NCBI RefSeq assembly: GCF_900091615.1
Contig: NZ_FMIA01000002.1
Span: forward strand, 1,736,001 to 1,800,000
Length of the DNA stretch: 64,000 nucleotides
Direction: 5' to 3'
Source: Micromonospora yangpuensis
GTDB lineage: Bacteria > Actinomycetota > Actinomycetes > Mycobacteriales > Micromonosporaceae
The position numbers and the translations under genes were made by a program. This document shows, in pieces, positions 17,801 through 29,523 of this stretch (positions within the stretch are counted from its first letter, which is position 1; each line of letters opens with the position of its first letter). Below the pieces are notes generated by a model. The model saw nothing but the letters and a program-made list of their open reading frames with translations, did not search any database and was not told the DNA's origin.

Positions 17801-18802
17801 GTGATCGACTCCTCGCTCCGGCGGGCCAGCGGCTCGCTGTACGGTCTGGCCTACGGTGACGCCCTGGGGCGGCCGACCGAGTTCCTGACCGTCGCCGAGA
17901 TCCACCGCCGGTACGGTCCGACCGGCCCCCGCGAGCTGGTCGGCGAGCCGGCCTTGGTCACCGACGACACCCAGATGGCGTTGGCGGTGGCCCAGGCCGT
18001 GCGCGAGGCGTCCGTGCCGACGCCCGAGGTCGTCGAGCCGTTGCTGCGGCGTCGGTTCCTGGCCTGGGCGGTCAGCCCGGAGAACAACCGTGCCCCGGGC
18101 ATGACCTGCCTGCGCGCCTGCGCCGAGCTGGCCCGGGGGACCCGCTGGCAGGAGGCGACCCAGGCTGGCTCGAAGGGCTGCGGCGCGAACATGCGGGTGA
18201 CCCCGATCGGTCTGCTCGACGTCGACCTGACCACCCTCGCCGGTCTGGCCCAGTTGCAGGCGGGGCTGACCCACGGCCATCCGACCGGCCTGGCGGCCAG
18301 CGAGCTGACCGCGTACGCGGTGCGGTTGGCACGCGAGGGCGCGGCCCTGGCCGACCTGCCGGAGCTGTTGCTGGAGCGGGCCGACCGGCAGCGGCACACC
18401 TACCACGGCGACTGGCTCGGTGACCTGTGGCAGCGCCCCGGAGTGGACTCCGCGCGGGAGTTCATCGCCCGGGGCTGGGACGAGTGCCGGCGGGCGTTGC
18501 AGCGGCTGGTGACCGCCCTGGGTCGGCCGGACGACGGTGGTGACCCCTGTCGGCACACCGGTGAGGGTTGGGTGGCCGAGGAGGCGTTGGCGACCGCGTT
18601 GTACTGCGCGATCCGGCATGCCGACGATCCGGTCGCCGCGCTGGCCCGGGGGGCCACCACCGCCGGTGACTCGGACTCGATCGCCGCGCTGGCCGGGGCA
18701 TTCCTGGGGGCCGCCGTGGGGATGGCCGCCTGGCCCGCCGGCTGGGCCGGGCGGATCGAGTACGCCGACCAGCTGCGCACCCTCGGCGCGGCCTGGGACT
18801 GA
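17801..18802 (+). CDS. ADP-ribosylglycohydrolase family protein
   Basis: 333-residue all-helical protein with LAYGDALGRPTEF near the N-terminus. The metal-binding motif TDDTQM is at about residues 54-59, and the second metal motif AGDSDSIAALAG has D290 and D292. This is the DraG-type arrangement with two divalent metal ions that removes ADP-ribose from proteins or small molecules. GTG start at 17801. Target unknown; no ADP-ribosyltransferase gene is next to it. Confidence 0.9.
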   Translation: MIDSSLRRASGSLYGLAYGDALGRPTEFLTVAEIHRRYGPTGPRELVGEPALVTDDTQMALAVAQAVREASVPTPEVVEPLLRRRFLAWAVSPENNRAPGMTCLRACAELARGTRWQEATQAGSKGCGANMRVTPIGLLDVDLTTLAGLAQLQAGLTHGHPTGLAASELTAYAVRLAREGAALADLPELLLERADRQRHTYHGDWLGDLWQRPGVDSAREFIARGWDECRRALQRLVTALGRPDDGGDPCRHTGEGWVAEEALATALYCAIRHADDPVAALARGATTAGDSDSIAALAGAFLGAAVGMAAWPAGWAGRIEYADQLRTLGAAWD

Positions 18803-18868
18803 CCGCCGGCCGACCCACGGCGACCAGCGGGTCCGACCGGGCCGGGCGCCGGCCCGCTCCGGGCCAGT

Positions 18869-19387
18869 TCAGCGCAGGTGGGGCAGGGTACGGATCCGGC
18901 GCCACAGCTGCTGGTCGCAGGTGCCCGCCCGGTTCTCGAAGGCCACCAGGTCGACCTGGATCGGGTCGCCGAGGTCCAGGAAGCTGTCCCGCTCGGCATC
19001 GGGGTCCCAGTCGCCGGTGGGGATCGGTACGTGGTCGTCCCGGTGGCTCTTGTCCTGACTGGTGATCTTGAGCACCTCGGCGTGCCGGCGCTCCACCCGC
19101 AGCACCAGGCAGGGGCGGACCTTCGAGCCGTCCCCGTCGGCGTACGGCACGTCGGCCCACCAGATCTCCCCGCTGCGGGGCGTACCGGCCGGGGCCCGGT
19201 CACCGGTGCGGGGGCGGGGCGGGCTGCCGGGGCGGGTGCGTGGACGTTTCGGTGCGCCGGTCCGCCGGTCGGCGCCGTCCGGCCGGGTGCGGGGCCGTCC
19301 GCCCGGCCGGTTGCGCCAGCTGTCCCAGGCCCAGCCGGCCACGACGGCGAGCAGGATCAGCGCCGCCCACGGCAACCACTCGGGCAT
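18869..19387 (-). CDS. Membrane-anchored PemK/MazF-like protein
   Basis: 172-residue protein. Residues 4-20 form a transmembrane helix (LPWAALILLAVVAGWAW), followed by a basic Arg/Pro-rich linker (about 25-68), and a C-terminal PemK/MazF-like domain with SGEIWWADVPYADGDGSKVRPCLVL, the SH3-barrel pattern of MazF endoribonucleases. GAGGT lies 5 bases before the ATG at 19387. No antitoxin gene is adjacent; the gene is divergent from ligA. It could be a tethered ribonuclease or have lost toxin activity. Codon use matches the neighbours. Confidence 0.8.
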   Translation of the reverse strand: MPEWLPWAALILLAVVAGWAWDSWRNRPGGRPRTRPDGADRRTGAPKRPRTRPGSPPRPRTGDRAPAGTPRSGEIWWADVPYADGDGSKVRPCLVLRVERRHAEVLKITSQDKSHRDDHVPIPTGDWDPDAERDSFLDLGDPIQVDLVAFENRAGTCDQQLWRRIRTLPHLR

Positions 19388-19503
19388 CCGTACCTCGATT
19401 CTCGCTGTCGTCGACTCCGCCGGCGCTGCCCGACGGTGGTCGGGACGGCCGTCGGTGCAGGTGACGGATATTGTCCCACCGTCCCGATACGGTGCGGGGG
19501 TAG

Positions 19504-21750
<2,247 letters not shown>

Positions 21751-21939
21751 GTGCGGCAAACGTGAATCTTTGCGCAGCTGGTGACATATCCGCCGAGGTA
21801 GGCGCAGGGCGAAGAATACCAACTTAATTACGACTACGACCGATTCGTGGCTGTCCTACCGGCAAATGCCGCACCGGGGGCGTTTCATGGGAGCGGCGGG
21901 TGCACGGCCCGCCGGGTGAACCCGCTCCCGGGAGGTGCG

Positions 21940-24864
21940 ATGGAGGCCGTCGATCCGCGAAACTCCGTGCCTCCGGGCCGGGTGACGCCGTTCTTCGGCT
22001 TCGTGGCCGCGACCGTTGGGGCGGCTCTGCTGGTCAGCGTGGCTCCGCTGGTCACTCTCGTGGACCGGTGGGCGGTGCCGCCGGCGGCGTGTTGGGTGAT
22101 GGCCGGCCTGGCGGTGCTCTGCGACGCCCGTCTCTTCGTACCGCAGGGGCGCCGGCAGACCGCGGCGGTCTTCCCGTCCACCTGCTTCACCTTCGCGATC
22201 CTGCTCGGTTGGGGGTTGGGGCCGGCGGTGGTGGTGCAGGTGGCGGCGGTGGTGGTCTCCGGCTGGCGGATGCGGCACGCGGCCTGGCGGACCGCCTTCA
22301 ACGCCGCGCAGTACGTCTGCGCCCTCGCCGTCGCCTACGGCGTGCTCCGGCTCGCCGCCGGTCTGGGTGTGCTCCGATCCGGGGCGGACGGGCCGGTCGA
22401 CGCCCGGTTGGGCTGGGTCGACGTGCTGGTGGTGGGGGTGGCCGCCGCGGGTTGGTTCGTGGTCAACCACGTCCTGGTCGGCACGGCGGTACGGCTGCGC
22501 TTCGGCGACCGGTGGTGGCCCGGCCTGCGGCAGGGGATCGGCTTCGAGGTGTTCACCACCGGCTCGTTGCTGCTGCTCGCACCGGTCCTGACCGCTGCCG
22601 CCCGGGTCAGCGCCGCCCTGGTCCCGCTGGTGCTGGTGCCTCTCTTCGCCGTGTACCGGATGGCCCGGCTCTCCGCCGAGCAGGAACAGCTCGGCTCCCT
22701 CGACCCGCTCACCGGGCTGCCCAACCGCAAGGCCCTGCGGGCCGAGGTCGCCGAGCAGGTGCACCTGCACGCCGAACGCGCCGCCCGGGGGGTACCCGAC
22801 GCGTACCTGGCCCTGCTCCTGATCGACCTGGACCGGTTTAAGAACGTCAACGACGCGCTCGGCCATGCCGTCGGTGACCGGCTCCTGGTCGAGGTGAGCG
22901 CCCGGCTGGCCGGCGCGGTCGGTGCCGGCGAGCTGGTGGCCCGGCTCGGTGGCGACGAGTTCGCCATCGTCGCACCCCGCTTGACCGGCGTCGACGAGGC
23001 CCGGGAACTGGCCGCCGCCCTGGTGGCCACGCTCGCCGAACCGGTGTCGCTTGACGGTCTGCCGTTGGACGTGGGGGGTTCCATCGGGATCGCGCTCTAC
23101 CCCGACCACGGCGAGGACTTCGCCACCCTGATGCGGCACGCGGACGTCGCCATGTACGACGCCAAGCACCGCAACGACACCGTCGCCGTCTACACCGCCG
23201 AGTCCGACCACAACTCGGCCGAGCGCCTGAGCCTCCTGGCCGACCTGCGCCGGGTCCTGGAAACCACACCGGCCCCCACGGGCCCGCCGCCCGCCGGGTC
23301 GCTGCCGGCTGGCGAAACACCAGTGGTCGACCTGGGCGGGGTCACCGCCGCGCGGCCCGCCGACGACCAGCCGGCCGAGGTACGCGGTGGCGACGGCGCT
23401 GCCCTGCCCGCCGGCACCACCGCCCTGCCCGTACTCGGGCGGGGCGGGGACGAGGAGCCGACCGGGCCGGCACCCGGCGACACACCGACCACCGCTCCGG
23501 TGCCCGACCCTCGACCGGCGTCGTCGTCGGGGTCGACGGGGTCTGCGGCAGGACCGGCCCCGGGTGCCCCGGGTGGCGCGGGCTCGGACGGTGCGGGCTC
23601 GGACGGCGCGGCCTCGGACGGTGCGGGCTCGGACGGCGCGGGCTCGGACGGTGCGGGCTCGGACGGCGCGGCCTCGGACGGTGCGGGCTCGGACGGCGCG
23701 GGCTCGGACGGTGCGGCGCGGTGGTCGGGTCACCGGCTTCGTCGCTGGTGGCGTCGCGGTCGGCCGGCCCAGCCGGTGACCGGCGTCCCCGACGAGCTGA
23801 TCGCCCGGATCATCACCAACGCCGACCCGACCCGCCGCCGCGCCGGTGCCGCCACCGTCCCCCGGCCAGCCACCGGCGACCTGCCCACCGCCGATCGGCG
23901 GTCGACCGCCGATCCGCAACCGGCCGCCGACAACCCCCCGACTGCCGCGAGTCCGTCGACTGCCGCGAGTCAGCCGAGGGCCGCGAGTCAGCCGAGGGCC
24001 GGGAGTCAGCCGACGGCCGCGAGCCGGGGTGGTGACGACAGCCGGGCGGGTGGCCGGCGTACCGGGGCGGCCGAGCTGGGTGACCCGGGCGAGATCACCA
24101 TGTACTACCAACCGCAGATCGCCATCGCCACCGGCGAGGTGGTCGGGGTGGAGGCGTTGCTGCGGTGGCGGCATCCCCGGCGCGGGATGGTGGACCCGGA
24201 GGAGCTGATCCGGGTGGCCGAGCAGACCGCGGTGATGCGGCTGCTCACCCGCCGGGTGGTGGACGACGTGCTCGGCCAACTCGCCGCCTGGTCGGCCGCC
24301 GGGGTCCAGCTGCGGGCGGCGCTCAACGTCAGCGTCCGGGACCTGCACAGCGGTGAGATCGCCGACCAGATCGCCGACCGGTTGACCAGGTACGGCATCC
24401 GCCCCGACCGGCTCCAGGTGGAGATCACCGAGGGCGCGCTGATGGCCGACCCCCGACGGGTGTTGGCCACCATCACCCGGCTGCACCAGATCGGGGTGGC
24501 CATCAGCCTGGACGACTTCGGCACCGGGTACTCCTCGATGCAGCACCTGCGTCGGCTGCCGCTGGCCGAGGTGAAGGTGGACCGGTCGTTCGTACTCGGC
24601 ATGGCCGAGGACCCCGACGACGCGGCCATCGTCCGCTCGATGATCGACCTGGCCGGCGCGCTCGGTCTGCGGGTGGTGGCCGAGGGGGTGGAGGACGAGC
24701 GGACCTGGCGGCTGCTGCACGCGGCCGGCTGCGACGTGGCCCAGGGCTGGTTCCACGCCCGGCCGATGCCCGCCGAGGAGCTGGCCGCCTGGCTGGCCCG
24801 GTACCGGCCGTTGCGGCCGAGCGCCGGCGGCGACACCGAGATCCCGCGCCGGCACGCCCGTTGA
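21940..24864 (+). CDS. Membrane GGDEF-EAL cyclic-di-GMP enzyme
   Basis: 974-residue protein: N-terminal membrane domain with about seven hydrophobic segments (residues 15-250), a GGDEF domain with intact GGDEF at 337-341 and LLIDLDRFKNVNDALGH, a long disordered linker (about 430-710) with AGSDG repeats and SQPRAA repeats, and an EAL domain with EALLRW at 738, LNVS, EITEGAL, DDFGTGYSS and EGVED. Both catalytic sites look complete, so it could make and degrade c-di-GMP. ATG at 21940 is preceded by GGGAGGT; a start at 21847 is possible. No neighbour shares its pathway. Confidence 0.92.
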   Translation: MEAVDPRNSVPPGRVTPFFGFVAATVGAALLVSVAPLVTLVDRWAVPPAACWVMAGLAVLCDARLFVPQGRRQTAAVFPSTCFTFAILLGWGLGPAVVVQVAAVVVSGWRMRHAAWRTAFNAAQYVCALAVAYGVLRLAAGLGVLRSGADGPVDARLGWVDVLVVGVAAAGWFVVNHVLVGTAVRLRFGDRWWPGLRQGIGFEVFTTGSLLLLAPVLTAAARVSAALVPLVLVPLFAVYRMARLSAEQEQLGSLDPLTGLPNRKALRAEVAEQVHLHAERAARGVPDAYLALLLIDLDRFKNVNDALGHAVGDRLLVEVSARLAGAVGAGELVARLGGDEFAIVAPRLTGVDEARELAAALVATLAEPVSLDGLPLDVGGSIGIALYPDHGEDFATLMRHADVAMYDAKHRNDTVAVYTAESDHNSAERLSLLADLRRVLETTPAPTGPPPAGSLPAGETPVVDLGGVTAARPADDQPAEVRGGDGAALPAGTTALPVLGRGGDEEPTGPAPGDTPTTAPVPDPRPASSSGSTGSAAGPAPGAPGGAGSDGAGSDGAASDGAGSDGAGSDGAGSDGAASDGAGSDGAGSDGAARWSGHRLRRWWRRGRPAQPVTGVPDELIARIITNADPTRRRAGAATVPRPATGDLPTADRRSTADPQPAADNPPTAASPSTAASQPRAASQPRAGSQPTAASRGGDDSRAGGRRTGAAELGDPGEITMYYQPQIAIATGEVVGVEALLRWRHPRRGMVDPEELIRVAEQTAVMRLLTRRVVDDVLGQLAAWSAAGVQLRAALNVSVRDLHSGEIADQIADRLTRYGIRPDRLQVEITEGALMADPRRVLATITRLHQIGVAISLDDFGTGYSSMQHLRRLPLAEVKVDRSFVLGMAEDPDDAAIVRSMIDLAGALGLRVVAEGVEDERTWRLLHAAGCDVAQGWFHARPMPAEELAAWLARYRPLRPSAGGDTEIPRRHAR
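23577..23715 (+). repeat. 15-bp in-frame tandem repeat in GGDEF-EAL linker
   Basis: About nine copies of a 15-base unit close to GCGGGCTCGGACGGT, read as AGSDG or AASDG. The repeat keeps the frame and lies between the GGDEF and EAL domains. Confidence 0.9.
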
Positions 24865-25020
24865 GCGGGCCCGCCGGAGTGCCGGCCGGCGCACCCGTGG
24901 AGCCGGCGCTCCGTGCCGCCGTGACCCGTACCGGGTGGGCCGGTGGGAGCCGCCGGCAGGCCGAAAGCGCCGGACAATAGACTCGCTTGACGCAGCAGGA
25001 CAGCCACGAAGGGGGCACCG

Positions 25021-25326
25021 ATGGCCGCCATCTCCCGCGAGGAGGTCGCGCACCTGGCGCGACTGTCGCGGCTCGCCGTGACGGAGGAGGAGCTGGACAC
25101 CTTCGCCGGTCAGCTCGACGTGATCCTCCAGGCGGTCGCACAGGTCGGCGAGGTCGCCGCGGCGGACATCCCGCCGACCTCCCACTCGGTGCCGCTGACC
25201 AACGTGTTGCGCGACGACGTGGTGGTGCCCGGCCTGACCCCGGCCGAGGCGCTGTCGGGCGCGCCCGACGCCGAGCAGCAGCGGTTCCGGGTGCCCCGGA
25301 TCCTGGACGAGGATGTGGCATCGTGA
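25021..25326 (+). CDS. gatC: Asp-tRNA(Asn)/Glu-tRNA(Gln) amidotransferase subunit C
   Basis: 101-residue protein beginning [31 protein letters not shown] and ending RVPRILDED, the standard GatC. It braces the GatA-GatB interface in the GatCAB complex, which converts misacylated Glu-tRNA(Gln) and Asp-tRNA(Asn) to the correct aminoacyl-tRNAs. Its stop overlaps the gatA GTG start by four bases. Confidence 0.96.
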   Translation: MAAISREEVAHLARLSRLAVTEEELDTFAGQLDVILQAVAQVGEVAAADIPPTSHSVPLTNVLRDDVVVPGLTPAEALSGAPDAEQQRFRVPRILDEDVAS

Positions 25327-26798
25327 GCGACCTGACCAGAATGACCGCGACCGAGCTGGCCGGGCTGGTCGCCGACGGGCAGACCTCCGCCGTCGAGGTC
25401 ACCCAGGCCCACCTGGACCGCATCGCCGCGGTCGACGACCGGGTATGCGCCTTCCTGCACGTCGACACCGAGGGCGCGTTGTCGGCCGCGCGGGCGGTCG
25501 ACGAGCGCCGGGCGGCCGGTGAGCCGCTGGGGCCGCTCGCGGGCGTACCGGTGGCGGTCAAGGACGTACTCACCACCAAGGGCGTGCCGACCACCGTCGG
25601 GTCGAAGATCCTGGAGGGCTGGCGTCCGCCGTACGACGCCACGATCGTGCAGCGGCTGCGCGAGGCCGGCACGGTGATGCTCGGCAAGACCAACATGGAC
25701 GAGTTCGCGATGGGCTCCTCCACCGAGTACTCCGCCTACGGCGCGACCCGCAACCCGTGGGACACCGACCGGATCCCCGGCGGTTCCGGTGGGGGCAGCG
25801 CGGCGGCGCTGGCCGCGTACGAGGCTCCGCTGGCGATCGGCTCGGACACCGGCGGCTCGATCCGCCAGCCCGGCGCGGTCACCGGCACCGTCGGCGCGAA
25901 ACCCACCTACGGCGGCACCTCCCGGTACGGCCTGGTGGCCTTCTCGTCCTCGCTGGACACCCCCGGCCCGTGTGCCCGTACGGTGCTGGACGCCGCGCTG
26001 CTGCACCAGGTGATCGGCGGCCACGACCCGCGCGACTCCACGAGCATTCCGCAGCCGGTGCCGGACGTGGTGGCGGCGGCGAAGCTCGGCGCGACCGGCG
26101 ACCTGACCGGGGTGAAGCTGGGCGTGGTGACCGAGTTCTCCGGTGACGGTGCCGAGCCGGGCGTGCTGGCCGCGTTCCGGGAGTCGGTGGACGCGCTGGC
26201 CAAGCTGGGCGCGGAGATCGTCGAGGTGTCCTGCCCGCACTTCAGCTACGCGCTGCCGGCGTACTACCTGATCGCGCCGAGTGAGTGTTCCTCCAACCTG
26301 GCCCGGTTCGACGGCGTCCGGTTCGGCCTGCGGGTCGGCGACGACGGCAACCGGTCGCTGGAGGAGGTCATGCAGCTCACCCGGGAGGCCGGCTTCGGCC
26401 CCGAGGTCAAGCGGCGGATCATGCTCGGCACGTACGCGCTCTCCTCGGGCTACTACGACGCCTACTACGGGCAGGCGCAGAAGGTCCGTACGCTGATCAC
26501 CCGGGACTTCACCGCGGCCTTCGAGCGGGTCGACGCGCTGATCTCGCCGACCACCCCGTCGGTGGCGTTCCCGCTCGGCGCGCGCACCGCCGACCCGTAC
26601 CAGATGTACCTGGCCGACCTCTACACCATCCCGACCAACCTGTACGGCGGGCCGGGCATCTCGGTGCCGTGCGGGCTCTCCGACGGGCTCCCGGTCGGCT
26701 TCCAGATCATGGCCCCGACCCTGGCCGACGACCGGATGTACCGGGTCGCCGCCGCCCTGGAGTCGGTGGTCGGCACCCTCACCCCGCCGGCGCTGTAG
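25323..26798 (+). CDS. gatA: Asp-tRNA(Asn)/Glu-tRNA(Gln) amidotransferase subunit A
   Basis: 491-residue amidase-signature protein. The Ser-cisSer-Lys triad is K80 (AVKDVL), S155 ([11 protein letters not shown]) and S179 ([11 protein letters not shown]). It hydrolyses glutamine to supply ammonia to GatB. GTG start in the GTGA overlap with gatC. Instead of gatB, the next gene, 15 bases later, is an AAA ATPase; gatB follows only at 29524. Confidence 0.96.
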   Translation: MSDLTRMTATELAGLVADGQTSAVEVTQAHLDRIAAVDDRVCAFLHVDTEGALSAARAVDERRAAGEPLGPLAGVPVAVKDVLTTKGVPTTVGSKILEGWRPPYDATIVQRLREAGTVMLGKTNMDEFAMGSSTEYSAYGATRNPWDTDRIPGGSGGGSAAALAAYEAPLAIGSDTGGSIRQPGAVTGTVGAKPTYGGTSRYGLVAFSSSLDTPGPCARTVLDAALLHQVIGGHDPRDSTSIPQPVPDVVAAAKLGATGDLTGVKLGVVTEFSGDGAEPGVLAAFRESVDALAKLGAEIVEVSCPHFSYALPAYYLIAPSECSSNLARFDGVRFGLRVGDDGNRSLEEVMQLTREAGFGPEVKRRIMLGTYALSSGYYDAYYGQAQKVRTLITRDFTAAFERVDALISPTTPSVAFPLGARTADPYQMYLADLYTIPTNLYGGPGISVPCGLSDGLPVGFQIMAPTLADDRMYRVAAALESVVGTLTPPAL

Positions 26799-26813
26799 AG
26801 ACAGGGGGGCGGG

Positions 26814-28199
26814 ATGTTGACGCGCATCGAGATCGACGGTTTCAAGTCGTTCCGAGACTTCGAGCTGAACGTCCCGCCCTTCCTCGTCGTGATCGGCCGT
26901 AACGCCGCAGGTAAGTCGAACCTCTTCGATGCGATCCAGTTCCTGAGCCGGCTGGCGAGTGATCCGGTCCTGGAGGCCGCCCAGCACATGCGGGGTGACG
27001 TCGTGGACCTGTTCCACCGGCCGACGGAGGGACCTCCGTTCACCACGATGGCCTTCGCGGCGGAGGTGTTGCTGGACAGATCGGTGACCGATGCGTTCGG
27101 CGACACCGCCGAGGTCCACCACTCCCGACTTCGGTACGAGCTGGAGATCGAGCTTCGATCCATCTCCCCGAGCGGTTCCCAGCGGCCGTACGTGGTCCGG
27201 GAGGTGGTCCGCCGTATCCGACGGGCGGACGACAAGTGGATGGAGCACCGGAACGCCGAGCAGCGGAAACGGTTGGGAGCCTACCGTCCGGGCGCAGACC
27301 CGTTGGAGACCGAGACAGACGACCCCGGCAGGCCGGTCTTCAGTATCAGACAGCAGGGAAACCAGGGGCGTAAGCGGAGACTTCCGGCGTCGGCCGCCAC
27401 CGCGACCGTGCTGTCGAGCCTGACCACCGCGACCGATTTCCCGCTGCTCTACGCGCTCAAGCGGGAGATGCAGTCGTGGCGACTGTTGCACCTGGACCCG
27501 AGCGCGCTCCGTGCCCCGGACTCCTACGACGATCCGGACAACCTCGCCGCCAACGGTGGTCACCTCGCCAACACCCTTCGTAGGCTGGCGGACGAGACCG
27601 GGACCGACGACAGACCCGACGGAGTCCTCAACGATCTCTCCGCCGATCTGGCGGCCGTCATACCCGGCGTCACCCGGGTGCGGTTGAGTGAGGACGACGC
27701 CCGTCGGCAGCGGCAGGTCATGGTGGTGACCCGGGACGAAGCGCCGTTCTCCGCACGGGTCGCCTCGGATGGCACCCTCCGTGCCATTGCCCTGCTGGCG
27801 GCGCTCTACGATCCCCGAGGAGCAGGTCTGATCTGTTTCGAGGAGCCGGAGAACGGGATCTTCCCGCAGCGACTGGCCCAGTTCGTGCGCTACCTCCGGA
27901 ATCTGGTCGACCGGGCGCTCAACAGCCCGACTGACGGTGCTGCGCTCACCCAGCTGATTCTAAGTAGTCACTCCCCGGCGATTCTTCGCGCGTTGCAACC
28001 ATTGGACGATCGCGAAGTCGCTGCCGTTTTCATGGACGTGGTCAGCCGGGTGCAACGAGGACATCGGCCCAGCCGAATCTCCCGTTGGCGTGCCATCGCA
28101 GGCGCCCGGCAGCTCACCTTCGATGACGCGCTCAGGAGCGCCGTGGTAAGCCCGAGTGAGATCGCCGAGTTCGAGGTGCAGGCGGAGTTGGGCACCTGA
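26814..28199 (+). CDS. AAA ATPase (RecF/OLD-like AAA_15 type), possible defence gene
   Basis: 461-residue ABC/SMC-like ATPase. The N-terminus MLTRIEIDGFKSFRDFELNV is typical of RecF/OLD-type ATPases; Walker A GRNAAGKS is at residues 28-35, Walker B with catalytic Glu in CFEEPENG at 342-347, and the D/H-loop is LILSSHSPAIL. There is no fused TOPRIM domain. It starts 15 bases after gatA, with GGGGGG upstream, and its TGA overlaps the ATG of the DUF4276 gene. This ATPase plus small TOPRIM-like partner layout resembles two-gene anti-phage systems. Codons look less GC-biased than gatA. Function not proven. Confidence 0.85.
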   Translation: MLTRIEIDGFKSFRDFELNVPPFLVVIGRNAAGKSNLFDAIQFLSRLASDPVLEAAQHMRGDVVDLFHRPTEGPPFTTMAFAAEVLLDRSVTDAFGDTAEVHHSRLRYELEIELRSISPSGSQRPYVVREVVRRIRRADDKWMEHRNAEQRKRLGAYRPGADPLETETDDPGRPVFSIRQQGNQGRKRRLPASAATATVLSSLTTATDFPLLYALKREMQSWRLLHLDPSALRAPDSYDDPDNLAANGGHLANTLRRLADETGTDDRPDGVLNDLSADLAAVIPGVTRVRLSEDDARRQRQVMVVTRDEAPFSARVASDGTLRAIALLAALYDPRGAGLICFEEPENGIFPQRLAQFVRYLRNLVDRALNSPTDGAALTQLILSSHSPAILRALQPLDDREVAAVFMDVVSRVQRGHRPSRISRWRAIAGARQLTFDDALRSAVVSPSEIAEFEVQAELGT

Positions 28200-28831
28200 T
28201 GCGGTATCTCACCTCCGCACTGGTCTCCGAGGGGCGCACCGACGACCAGTTTCTACCGAGGTTGCTGGGACGAGCGCTCACGCAACTCTGCTACACCGCT
28301 TTTGAGGACGCCGTCGAGGTCGCCGACGTGCAGGTGCTGAGGGACCGGAAGGGCCCCTCTTCGGTCCAAGACGTGGTCAATCTCGTCGACGAGAACCGGG
28401 CCGCCTTCTCGCTGATCTTCTTTCACCGGGACCAGGGGGCGGATGCCGACCGGGTGAGACGGGAGTGGGTAACACCGCTGCGGACTCTGTGGGGTGATCG
28501 GGTCGAGCAGATGGTCGCGGTGGTGCCGGTCCGTGAAACCGAGGCGTGGCTACTGGCTGACGGTGATGCCCTTCGCGACGCGCTCGGCGTGCGGGGCTGG
28601 ACGGACGAGACGATGGGCCTACCCGCGAATCCCGCACACGTCGAGCGGTTGGGCGACCCGAAGCGGGTGCTGAATGACCTGATGCAGCGCGTGAGCCGGT
28701 CCAGAGAAGACCACTACGTGCAGTTGGGTGAACTCGTGGCGCTGGACCGTCTACAACAGGTTCCGGCCTATCAGCGGTGGTGGACCGACACGCGGCAGGC
28801 GCTGACGACCCTGGGCTACCGTCCCGCTTGA
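28199..28831 (+). CDS. DUF4276-like protein, predicted TOPRIM-type effector
   Basis: 210-residue protein starting LTSALVSEGRTDDQFLPRLLGRAL; the SEGRTD glutamate and a downstream FFHRDQGADADR acidic cluster fit a TOPRIM-like metal site, and ETEAWLLADGDALRDALG plus DPKRVLNDLM match the DUF4276 family as I remember it. It overlaps the AAA ATPase stop by one base (TGATG), so the two are made together. Likely the nuclease or sensor partner of the ATPase. GC content in the first 120 bases counts to about 63%, below the neighbouring gat genes. Confidence 0.8.
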   Translation: MRYLTSALVSEGRTDDQFLPRLLGRALTQLCYTAFEDAVEVADVQVLRDRKGPSSVQDVVNLVDENRAAFSLIFFHRDQGADADRVRREWVTPLRTLWGDRVEQMVAVVPVRETEAWLLADGDALRDALGVRGWTDETMGLPANPAHVERLGDPKRVLNDLMQRVSRSREDHYVQLGELVALDRLQQVPAYQRWWTDTRQALTTLGYRPA

Positions 28832-28856
28832 GGCGGTTGCTGGTCCCGTCACCACC

Positions 28857-29390
28857 TCAAAGCCCGGTCAGGTAGCGGTCGGCCCGGCCGACCGCGCGTC
28901 GCCAGACCAGCAGCAACCCCAGCCAGACCACGGCAGCCACCCCGCCGACGATCCGGTTGGTCAGGCCGTCGGCGAACACCGCCAGACTGAGCTGCACCAG
29001 CACGAAGGCGCTCATCAGCCACGGCCACCAGCGGTTCATCCGCCGCAGCCGGTGTGCCTCGGCCCGGGCCAGCCGGTCGATCCGCGGATCGTCGCAGCGG
29101 CCCTCGCGCAGCGCCCGCTTCACCTGCGGCAGCGACCGGCCGTTGTCCGGCAGCCGGTGCAGCAGCTTCGGCGCGAGCAGCAGGGCGACGAGCCCGCCGA
29201 CCGCGGGTGGGAGTGCCGACAGCAGCGCGATCGTCAGCAACCCCTCCGTGTCGCCGGCACCGCCGACCAGCGCCGTGGTGAGCATCGAGAACACCACGGC
29301 CACCGCGACGATCAGCCCGATCACGCCGTACGGTCGGCCCCGTCCCGCCGAGGCCGGTCCCGCCTGTTGGTCATGCCCCGTTTTCGTCAT
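28857..29390 (-). CDS. Four-helix membrane protein of unknown function
   Basis: 177-residue protein with four hydrophobic segments (GVIGLIVAVAVVFSMLTTALV, LLTIALLSALPPAVGGLVALLLAP, WWPWLMSAFVLVQLSLAVF, IVGGVAAVVWLGLLLVW) and a basic loop rich in Arg between helices 2 and 3. ATG at 29390 has only a weak upstream site. It faces against the DUF4276 gene and is divergent from gatB, so it breaks the gatA to gatB order. I do not recognise the family. Confidence 0.7.
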   Translation of the reverse strand: MTKTGHDQQAGPASAGRGRPYGVIGLIVAVAVVFSMLTTALVGGAGDTEGLLTIALLSALPPAVGGLVALLLAPKLLHRLPDNGRSLPQVKRALREGRCDDPRIDRLARAEAHRLRRMNRWWPWLMSAFVLVQLSLAVFADGLTNRIVGGVAAVVWLGLLLVWRRAVGRADRYLTGL

Positions 29391-29523
29391 GCGTCGATGC
29401 GTACCCCGTCGGTGCCGTGGTGATGCCACTGCGGCGGGGTGGCGGTGAAACCCGGCGGTGGGGTGGGGTGGCAACCCCGATAGGCTGGACCGGTTCTGTC
29501 CGGATCGCGCCTGGAGCGTCGCA

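Noticed and set aside
23577..23715. CRISPR-like array
   Set aside because: 15-bp in-frame coding repeats without spacers.
21856..25185. 1109-codon minus-strand open frame opposite the GGDEF-EAL gene
   Set aside because: Low-complexity Gly/Arg/Pro translation antisense to an intact catalytic protein; shadow frame.
25110..27563. 817-codon minus-strand frame opposite gatCA
   Set aside because: Antisense to three genes with clear motifs; no ribosome site or domain.
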